From Corythucha ciliata (lineage: Eukaryota; Arthropoda; Insecta; Hemiptera; Tingidae), in NCBI GenBank assembly GCA_038030265.1, contig CM075937.1, positions 47,472,198-47,536,197 on the forward strand: DNA of 64,000 nt. Direction: 5' to 3'. Positions 55,748-64,000 of the stretch are shown one piece after another. The translations under genes were made by a program, and so were the position numbers. Every line of letters begins with the position of its first letter. The first letter of the stretch is position 1. The notes beneath the pieces are model-generated. The model searched no databases and was not told the origin of the DNA. It was given only the letters and a program-made list of their open reading frames with translations.

Positions 55748-57464
55748 GCCGTTTCTAGCCCTCGCGGGGCCCGTAGGCAACGAACTGTCAGGGGGCCCCC
55801 TAACTGCCGGTGGATATTGTAAATGTATGCTAAACACAGACGCGGATTCAGGTTTTGTTGAAAAAGGAGGGGCTTCAGAAATAAAACATGGCTTGATAGC
55901 CACTCGCATCCTTCAAATCTAGGTATGACTAGAGTCGCAAAACATGGCAAAAACTGACGATTTTCGTGCCTTAAAAATGACTAAACTTACTATTTACGAC
56001 CTAAAAATAGCGAAACTGGCGATTGCAGCCCTAAAAAGAGTCAAACTGACTTCTCGCGCCCTATAAATTGCTGGACGCACGATTAGCGCGCCATGAAAAT
56101 GCCTTAAAAGTTTATGATTCCCGCCCTAAACATGGCTAAATCGACGTGGCCTTGACTTCCTAAAAACAGCTAAATTGGCTCCACGCACTCTAATGGTGGC
56201 AAAAACTGACGATTCGCGCCCTGAAAATGCAAATGACTAAAATAACGGATTCGTGTCCTGGAAGTATCAACACCGGTTGTGATTTATTCGTTGAATTGTT
56301 TGAGAACAATGGCGTTGCCGAAACCACGGTCATGATAGTTCAAATAAAACAAGTGGGAGAAGACCTTCCTTTCTTTTCTTTGGCTTCATGATGAAAAAGC
56401 TGCAACCCCAAGACAGTCACAACCTACAATTAAAGATCTGAAAAGCCCCCAAAACAGACTATTTGTCAGTAAAATAAATAATATTAAAAAAATAGGCGAT
56501 TCATTCATGAAACTACGGGCTTTTTTGCAATTATTAGCAGATTAAATTGAACAGTATTTTGCACTTCTATGTGGACAGAATATTGTGCTAGTCCGGCCAA
56601 TAAAATTACCTGTCTGGTGTCTGGTCGGCCCTGTAGCCATCAAAAGTGCCCCTAATAAGCGGCTTAAACGAAGGAGCTGGACGCGGAATTGGCCGGGACA
56701 CGATCAATTTAATCTAAAGTCTAAAGTAGAAAATTGTCGAACTGCGGAGGCAGACTGCAAGCACAGTAAGAGTGGCCTCCATTGAAACACGTCGTTCCTG
56801 GGGCCAAATAGTCGCTGTCTGGAGCCGAAGTTCAAGCACGCTCAAGTTTCGTACCCTCCTTCAAGATCCGAATTTATTGGACTTAGCTCTTAAAAATTGT
56901 AATTTTGGGGATCCGTCTCAATTGAATAAACAAATTCCGTGGGTTTGGGTCTTTCAAATATCAATTTCGAGGGTTTGGCTTAACCGATAAGCCAATTCGT
57001 CTTCTTCAAAGGACAATTTCGCGAGGTTGCTCTCATTCGAAAATGCAATTTCACGAGATTTCCAGAAATCGAATTTCCAGAATTTGCCAGATTTATTTTC
57101 TTTTAAAATCCACGGTTTGGTCCACTTTGGCAACAAAATTTCGTTGATTTGGCTATTTCAAATAGACATTTCGGGTACTTGGCTCAAATACGCCAATTTC
57201 ACTTTCACATGACTGGATATTTTAAGACCATTTTTTGTGGATCTGGCACCTTCAAAGCCAATTTCACTGATTTTCGTGGTTCGAAAATCCAAGTTTGCGG
57301 GGCTGAATTCTTCAAAAACCAAATTATTCGGATTTTAGCTCTGGTAAACCCCAATTTCCAGGATTTTCTCTCCATTGAGATTTTTTTGTAATTATTTTTA
57401 TTCCAAGCCGGGGGCGGGGCCCCTAGGCGGTTGCCTACCCCTTAAAAACGGCCCTTTACACCGT
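55748..57464. repeat. Type B and C arrays bracketed by inverted GC-rich ends
   Basis: The left end GGGCCGTTTCTAG...GTAGGCAAC is inverted at the right as GTTGCCTACCCCTTAAAAAC then GGCCC. Between them type B units (55,945-56,260) and type C units (56,900-57,400) occur. A stretch at 56,270-56,890 has no clear repeat and no gene. Confidence 0.6.
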
Positions 57465-57680
57465 TTAAGAAAGAGAAAAGTAACTACAAAACCTAACAGA
57501 CGGTCAGGCAATCAGACTTTCTGGTCTATGAGTGACGTAGGCAGTCCTACTCAGTTCCAAGAAAAGTGCTCTTGGTGCGCCATCTGTTATATCTATCGCC
57601 TTGAGTTGGAGGGGTGAAGGAGTTAAAAAAGCAAGCCCTCCTACCACCAATTTGAGCAATCCATGTTTGTATATCTATGG

Positions 57681-57816
57681 CCACACCGGACGCGAACTGC
57701 CGCGCGGACTTGTCCGCTCGCTAAAAAATTATGACAACGTGGGTGATGAGATACACTCCGTCACCATAGTTTTTCCGCGTGCGGACCAGTCCGCGAGGCA
57801 GTTCGCGTTCAATGTG
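57681..57816. mobile_element. MITE, ~136 bp, CCACA ends
   Basis: CCACACCGGACGCGAACTGCC at the left is inverted at the right as GGCAGTTCGCGTTCAATGTGG. The inner arms share GCGGACT.GTCCGC. The flanks match 48,231-48,269 (opposite strand), which lacks the element. Confidence 0.78.
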
Positions 57817-60264
57817 GCGAGGCCTTATACTTATAGTCACCTTAGCCAAAGGTTGTCACCTTGGTCACAAAGTCGGGAATTTTAACCGGCATAAATATTG
57901 GTTGGCGGGGCCCTGGACAACCGTCCCTCTTGCCCTCCCCCCCTTCCCATAGATCCACAACTGCGGCACTTCCCCTCTAAAGTTAAAACTTCACATTATT
58001 CGGCAACCAGAGCACCTAGATCGAGGGATTCCTTTTGATACTTCCGTTTGGTAGCAGTCCTCTTTGGAAATGTCGAAAAAATAGAAATACAATTTTTTTT
58101 TAGTAAATTTTCTCTTCTTCGTTGCTATTTGATCAAGCTTGATCAATTTGGAGCATTTTCGTATTATAAAACAATGCTATTGGGGCTGTTTTTATTGGTT
58201 TCTGGATGTATTTCGCGGTTTAAATTAAGAACAAAAAAGTCAGTACTCGCGATCCCTGGAAGCAACTTCGTGGCTATATCTGCATAGTCATTTTAATGGT
58301 CCATTTAATCATGTCCTCCGCAAACCGGCAGTTTTACGACTATTCAGCCTCGAAACTTGCAATTCTGTGGCTGTTCTTTCGAATTTCGGGCTCTTTGGTC
58401 ACGCGCTTGCAGTTTTGGCGGCTATTCAGCTGATTTGAAACTGACAATTTTACGGCCATTTTTAGCCTTGAATCTTTACAGTTTTGAGAATTTCGCAGGG
58501 GAAAACTCCCCAAAATTTATTTTCCCGGTGCAAACCTAGATGCGGCGATGACGGGAGCCTCATGGTTGGGCGGGTGGGTGGGGTGCACGTCTGTGCCCAA
58601 GAAGTAGTTAGTGCGAATCCTTCCCTTCCCTTCCCCCACCGTATTTAATTACTTCGCCCAAGTTTGACACACGAAATGTCAGAAAAGTAATTTAAAATAT
58701 AATTGTCGGCTAGACGCTGAGGACACACATCCTCTTTTCCTCATTATTCTCGAACTTTGAATTCCCACTGGTCTTCCAACTTCAAAGCGCTTAATATCTT
58801 CTCCTCCTCCCCCCCTCCAAAACCCTCCCACCCCGGCCTCTTTTTGGAAAATTGACCAACATCTGTCCACTCATCCCCTCCCACCATCCCACATACCTCT
58901 TTCATCTCCTCGTTCTTTCGCATCACCCCGCCCGAATCCCTTCAAAGCGACAACGTAATTAAAACTGTATAGCTGCAATTTCCCGCACGACGCTCGTGTC
59001 GTGAATGAAAAAAAAAAATAAATAAAAAAAAAGGTCGTTCAATCTGACCGAACATAACGCTGTTTTAATATCAGCATTCTCCAGTTAATTCACTTCATTA
59101 TTTTCATCCTCTTTGTTGTTTTAACACGAGTTCCCCCGCCCCCGCCCATCAAAAAGTATATTGTGCCTCCACCTCCCTACTACACCAGACAAAATTCAAC
59201 CCTTTTATGGATCGTGAAATTCATTTTTTATTTCTTGAAAAATTAACAAAAGCGGCGTGCTAACAAGTTTTGTTGATACGACCCTTTTATCTTGCCTCCT
59301 CGCCTCTCGTTGTGACTCTCCAGTCGTTCAACAAAAAAACCATCGCTTTGTTAGTGTTTTTTTAATTTGAACTACGAGCTATTTTTAAATAATAATTTTT
59401 CTGCGGTTGGAACGTACGTAAATAACTTTTCAAATCAATGTAAAAATTGGCCTTTTTCGGCTACGTCTTTACAGATTAAATAGCGGTGAAAGGAGATCAT
59501 CCAAAGAAGCTTGTTTTGGAATGCTCGAGAGGAAACAAGCCAGACGAAGCGACTTTTAAAAGGAGACGATGTTGCTATGGTGGTGGGTGTGTGTGGGGGG
59601 GGGGGGTGTTAAAGTGACAACGTTGACAGGTCGAACCCCTTCATCCTAACTGACGTATTTCCACTAATCAAGTTATAGCGACTTCCCCAGTGGAAAGGTC
59701 CTTTTACGACAATAGCTTCACGTTTCCTTCTCCCTTTTCGTGGATGAGGGTAAAAGTAAAGTGAGTGTGTTGGTGTTATTGTGAGCTCGGGGGGGGGGGG
59801 GGGTTGTAAGGCACAAAATTTCCTCACGTTTTAGATTAAAACTTAAGACTATATCCCCTCCCCTCGCCTGAACTACTACTACGGCTGCTAGTTAGTGTCT
59901 CCCCTCCCACCCACCCGTCCAGTGGGATTGGAAATGACTTGGTGGTACAGGGGGTGACGTGAGGGGTTAAAGTAAGGCATCTAGATCTTAAAGGCTCGCT
60001 TTAAACACGCTTCTTTGCTCAACCACTTTCTCCTCAATTCCCCCCCCCCTCCCCAGCACAACTTCTTCCATCATTCTATTATCTTCTCGCAAAGGTAAGC
60101 AGAAGCCGCCCGTGGATGAAATTGCTCTTCGCGGCTTTTAGGAAGAAATCTCTTATTTTAATCCACCAAAAACGTTTAAGCGGCTTATTTTAGGGATAAT
60201 TGTGTCCCTTGCCTGTTAATTAAACTCACGCCTTTCATTTTTTTTTTTTTTTTGTGTGTTTCAG
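57817..60264. other. Non-coding Robo flank/intron
   Basis: A type D patch lies at 58,320-58,470. The rest is low-repeat sequence with G/C runs (G15 at 59,789-59,803) and A/T tracts. A long T-rich tract at 60,237-60,253 precedes the first Robo acceptor (TTTCAG at 60,264). Confidence 0.6.
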
Positions 60265-60552
60265 TTCTTCGAGACGAATTTCGTTCAGTCCCGGTCGATA
60301 CGAGAGTGGCAGCCAGTGAGACGGCTCTCCTTGAATGTGGGCCGCCCAAGGGGACGCCCGAGCCGACGCTCGTCTGGCGAAAAGATGGACAAAACATTGA
60401 CTTGGAAGTGAGCGGCGACCGGCTACGAATCGTCGACGGCGGTAATTTGATGATTCGCGAAGTTAAACCGAGCGACGAGGGCCAGTATCAGTGCGTCGCT
60501 CAGAATGTTGTGGGGCAGCGCGAGTCGAATTCGGCCAAACTGACAGTTCACG
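60265..60552 (+). CDS. robo: Roundabout receptor exon: Ig domain 2
   Basis: Robo is a cell-surface receptor for Slit that steers axons. This 288-nt exon starts after TTTCAG in phase 1 ((x)TT then [15 protein letters not shown]) and ends before GTGAGT after LTVH. It shows [20 protein letters not shown] (first Ig Cys and Trp), [13 protein letters not shown] and [14 protein letters not shown] (second Cys). This wording is characteristic of Robo Ig2 in arthropods. Ig1 is not in the window, so its exon lies more than 60 kb upstream or was missed. Which Robo paralogue this is cannot be told. Confidence 0.93.
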
Positions 60553-60647
60553 GTGAGTTCTGTGGTGGACGGTTGGAGGGGGGGGGGGTGCTACTGATTT
60601 AAATTCTCAAAATTCCACTACTCATTTTTTTTTTTTTAATTTTTCAG

Positions 60648-60914
60648 TCAAACCTTTCTTCTCGAAAGAGCCCACCGATGTAACGGCCGTGTCGTCCTCA
60701 ACAATTGAACTCGAATGTCACGTCGGTGGTGACCCGACGCCGAAAATACTTTGGCGACGAGACGACGGCAGAATGCCCAAAGGACGAGCAACGATCACGG
60801 ACAATAAAAGTCTTCGCATTTTACACGTTCAAGCCGACGACGAGGGTGTTTACATTTGCGAAGCGTCCAATTTAGTCGGCAGCATCTCAGCCCGGGCGAC
60901 TCTAACAGTTCACT
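60648..60914 (+). CDS. robo: Roundabout receptor exon: Ig domain 3
   Basis: A 267-nt exon between TTTTTCAG and GTAAGA, phase 1 at both ends. The split valine codon leads to KPFFSKEPTDVTAV, then IELECHVGGDPTPKILWRR (Cys, Trp) and EGVYICEASNLVGSISARA (Cys). The order after Ig2 and the SISARATLTVH ending match Robo Ig3. The intron before it is 95 bp and the one after 85 bp. Confidence 0.93.
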
Positions 60915-60999
60915 GTAAGAACGAGCCGCCGATTTTTTAAAATATTTTAAATACCCCAGTTTATTTATTTATATTTTTGTCTACTCTCTTTGGCTACAG

Positions 61000-61277
61000 C
61001 ACCACCGGAATTTGTCATTCGTCCGTCCGATGAAACCGTCTCTCTCAACGGTATCGCTCAGTTCGACTGTGAAGCCAGAGGCAATCCCAAGCCTTCGGTG
61101 TTTTGGACTCAAGAAGGAAGTCAAATCCTCATGTTCCCCGGTAATTCCTACGGACGCTTCGCCGTTCGACCCGACGGCCGTCTGTCCATCAACGGCGTTC
61201 AAAGTCAAGACTCGGGTTTCATCGCCTGTTCAGCGCTCAGCGTTGCCGGCTCAGCGACAGCTCGAGCTTTCCTTCAG
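61000..61277 (+). CDS. robo: Roundabout receptor exon: Ig domain 4
   Basis: A 278-nt exon after CTACAG, starting in phase 1 (SPPEFVIRPSDETVS) and ending in phase 0 at CTTCAG before GTAATA. It contains AQFDCEARGNPKPSVFW (Cys, Trp), LMFPGNSYGRFAV and GFIACSALSVAGSATARAF. The MFP.nS.GR segment is a Robo Ig4 mark. Confidence 0.93.
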
Positions 61278-61361
61278 GTAATAACCCTAAGACCATTGAA
61301 AATCGCCGCTAATTTCATTTTTAATTAATTTTTCGGTGTTTGTGTGGGTGTGCCCTTCAAG

Positions 61362-61560
61362 GTGCGAACAGCCGGTGACGTCCCACCGCCCATAATTGAA
61401 GTCGGCCCCGTCAATCAAACAATGGCCGAAGGCTCCACTGCAGTTCTGCCCTGTCAAGTTCGTGGTGAGCCGACGCCTCGCGTTAAATGGTACAAAAACG
61501 GAAGTTTGATTCAGAGCTCAGGGAGAACGACCATTTTCAACGGCACGCTTCAAATTGACG
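61362..61560 (+). CDS. robo: Roundabout receptor exon: Ig domain 5, first half
   Basis: A 199-nt exon after TTCAAG, phase 0 at the start (VRTAGDVPPPIIEVGPVNQT). It holds AVLPCQVRGEPTPRVKWYK (Cys, Trp) and ends after LQIDG with a GT at 61,561 in phase 1. The donor (GTATTG) is weak. The second half of Ig5 is not found in the remaining 2.4 kb, so the next exon lies beyond the window edge or was missed. Confidence 0.88.
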
Positions 61561-63109
61561 GTATTGTACCTTTTCTTATTTAATTTTACGCCTCTGTTTG
61601 AACAATGCGGGCGGGGGGTCCTATTCAAAGCAAAAGTTGGGTTGTCAAGGTTTGCCCCCTCCCACCAGGAATTTTTTGTGGTCATGGAGGCCCTTTCACT
61701 AAAATTTAGACAAAACTGCTATTCTCAGGGCAGTTCCGCGGATAAAATTAAAATAGAGCGCTCACTCACGGCTGAAATTGCGAATAAAGCGTTCAATTCG
61801 TTGCGCATTGGTGCTCAACCGTGGATAAAATTTTAAGAGAATACAACATTTGCGACTGAAATTGAGAAAAACGACAATTTTTCGGTTTCTTCCTAGCCAA
61901 AATTCTGGGAAAAAACGCTTTATTACGTGGTTTACGGAGGCGTGTTAATTTACTTTTGTGAACTTGAAACGCACAAATTTGCCCTTTCCGGTGTCTCCTT
62001 AGCTCTTTCGCCTTCTTATTTCCGTTCTATTTACGTCATTTTGTTCAGTTAGAACGTTCAAATTGGTCCTTACAGTAGTGGTTTCTTACCGTTAGACAGT
62101 CTGCGAGGCCATTCCCGTTATTTTGTCCTTAACGTTCATATTGGTCATTGAAATGACTGTCTTACAGGCAATCCCCGAGTGTTGTTAGTCAGTCCAGAAG
62201 ACGTATTTACCCAGTTTCTTTAGGCTCGTACGCGGCTAAAATGCGCTCTGTCGCGTTTAAGAGGCCAGTCCACGGCTAACTTTTAGAAAAAAGGGCTCAT
62301 TCGCGGCTAAAATTGAGAAAAAAAAGTGCTAATCCTCAATCTCTGTAGGCAGCAGGAGATGGAACTCAATGCCCCCGCGACCCCACGACCTGACCACCCA
62401 TCAATGTTCTGTAGCAATCTTGCTGAATGTTAAATATTTTCAGGACCAATGAGAAACTTGTTATTCTTTTATTTCTTGTCCTGCTTCTTGTCTTCCGAAA
62501 TCCGAGACCCCTAAGAGTCCGGATCCGGGATGTAACAGGAGGCTCTGTGACCCCGTCCCTCCCGTCCCCCCGACCGGAAAAGTCCGGATCCTCCGACCAC
62601 AAAAGACACTGCTACAAATCGTTGTTTGACCCAGAAACTGTGACATTAAGTCCAGAAAAATTGGAAATTCTTCTCTAAAACTGTTCATTCAGTCTCAGAA
62701 TCCAACTTTTTAGGGTTGAAAATTAATGATTTTGCTTGAAAAGACGGATAAAAAACCTCGAAACTAATTTTTTCAGTAGCCAAATGCACTAAATTGATAA
62801 TCGCAAGGTCTAAATTCGTCAAATTAAGAAGTTCCTAACGGTTCAAACACGTAAAATCGGTTTTTGTTAACGCCAAACCGCGCGAATTTGACGTTTGGTA
62901 GAGCCCAACCGTCACTTTTCAACTCCAGTTCAGACAGTCCGACCGTGAGTGGTTGTGGTTGCCGATGAAGCACGCGTGAATGTCACTTATTTCCTATTTT
63001 ATAGCGGCGAATTCTGGCAAAATTGGCAATTGCCTTCTAAAGAAATTTGCTACTTGATTCAGGGGAGCCGTGCTATTCAGCCCCGAAGATCGGGTATTTT
63101 CTAGGAGTG
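61561..63109. other. Robo intron with inverted type A units
   Basis: At 61,735-61,890 and 62,220-62,335 type-A units appear in the opposite orientation (e.g. CGGCTGAAATTGCGAATAAA). The rest holds no exon I can recognise. The 62,427-62,678 + frame has no Ig or fibronectin signature. Confidence 0.55.
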
Positions 63110-64000
63110 TATGCCCAAATAGTGCCTCAAACAGGCTCAAAACCACAACAAAGGCGCTCCATTCAGGTTAAAGCTCCATCCTCAGTAAAGCTTCAAACAT
63201 AGCGAAGCACCAGCCACGGCTGGCGAAAAACTCAAACCACAGCAAAACTCCAACCACAGCAAGACTGCAACCACAGCAAGCTCCAAGACCAGCAAGACTG
63301 CAACCACCGCTAGCTCCAACCACAGGAAGGCTCCAACCACAGCAAGGCTACAACCACAGCAAGTATTGACCACTGAAAAGCTCCAACCTTTGCGAGCTCC
63401 AACCACAGGAAGGCTCCAACCACAGCAAGGCTCCAACCACAGCAAGGTTCCAACCACAGCAAGGCTCCAACCACAACAAGCTTTCAACCACAGAGCGAGC
63501 TCCAACCACCACAAGCTCCAACCACATCCAGACTGCAACCACAGCCAGGCTCTAACGCCAGCAAAGCTCCAACCACAGCAAGCACCAACCACAGCAAGGC
63601 TCCAACCTCAGCAAAGCTCCAAGCACAGCAAAGGTTCAGCCACAGCCAAGCTCAAAGCACAGCAAAGCTCCAACCACAGTAGAGCTCCAACCACCGCAAG
63701 CTCCAACCACAGCCAGACTGCAACCACAGCAAGCTTCAACCACAGCAAGGCTCCAACCACAGTTAAGCTCCAACCACCGCGAGCTCTAACGCCAGCAAAG
63801 CTCCAACCACAGCAAGCACCAACCACAGCAAGCTCCAACCACAGTAGAGCTCCAACCACAGTAGAGCTCCAACCACAGCTAAGCTCCAACCACCGCAAGC
63901 TCCAACCACAGCCAGACTGCAACCACAGCAAGCTCCAACCACAGCAAGGCTCCAACCACAGTGAAGATCCAACCAACGCGAGCTCTAACGCCAGCAAAGC
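63110..64000 (-). repeat. 17-bp minisatellite array, runs off the edge
   Basis: More than 45 units of about 17-18 bp, GGCTCCAACCACAGCAA on the + strand. On the minus strand three units encode LLWLEPCCGWSLAVVGA and no stop arises, giving long false frames (136 and 129 codons). Copies in the opposite orientation are at 19,970, 33,166 and 42,161. Confidence 0.88.

Noticed and set aside
62427..62678. Further Robo exon
   Set aside because: No Ig5 second-half or fibronectin III pattern (no Y.C or WxP motifs) and no suitable splice phase.
63182..63997. Trp/Cys-rich minus-strand proteins
   Set aside because: They are translations of the 17-bp minisatellite, open in all phases by chance of unit sequence.

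Overview
The window reads as arthropod nuclear DNA. The only host gene I can support is a run of four exons at the right end (60,265-61,560, + strand). They encode immunoglobulin domains 2, 3, 4 and the first half of 5 of a Roundabout (Robo) axon-guidance receptor, in the right order, with consistent splice phases. The wording of the Ig2 domain ([19 protein letters not shown]) is closer to insect/crustacean Robo than to vertebrate ROBO. The mix of transposons (RNase-H LINEs, mag-like Gypsy, BEL/Pao, PIF/Harbinger, P-like) fits an arthropod, perhaps a crustacean; the species cannot be read from the sequence. No bacterial operons, rRNA, CRISPR or convincing tRNA genes are present.

Almost everything left of 60,265 is non-coding or mobile DNA, probably a very long intron or the 5' flank of the Robo gene. 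Left to right: small palindromic MITEs and degenerate repeats (1-4,350); a nested LINE block (4,350-10,077) in which an RNase-H LINE (5,047-9,702) sits inside another LINE and itself carries a MITE; a quiet stretch (10.8-24.8 kb) broken by arrays of ~30-bp degenerate repeats and more MITEs; a retroelement cluster (24.9-36.8 kb) with an LTR-bounded Ty3/Gypsy element, a BEL/Pao element, a second Gypsy lacking RNase H and a gag-integrase deletion relic; a two-gene PIF/Harbinger transposon (37.2-40.9 kb) inside a larger pair of inverted repeats; BEL and Gypsy scraps; a second large repeat array (46.4-48.2 kb); a P-element-like THAP transposase pseudogene (49.0-53.2 kb); a nest of MITEs (53.9-54.6 kb); a further array bracketed by inverted GC-rich ends (55.7-57.5 kb); then the Robo exons and a 17-bp minisatellite running off the right edge.

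Nearly all transposon genes are broken by stops, frameshifts or deletions. Several still have clean boundaries: target-site duplications are readable for the inner LINE (ACAAGC), the Gypsy element (CCAT), a MITE in its gag start (8 bp ACCCAGCC) and several TTA- or CAG-flanked MITEs. These give a relative insertion history.

The least explained signal is the set of ~30-bp degenerate arrays. At least five unit types occur. Two large type-A arrays 30 kb apart share the same left and right flanks, so the array appears to move or be copied as a unit with defined ends. A 17-bp minisatellite recurs at transposon breakpoints and has no stop codon in any frame of one strand.
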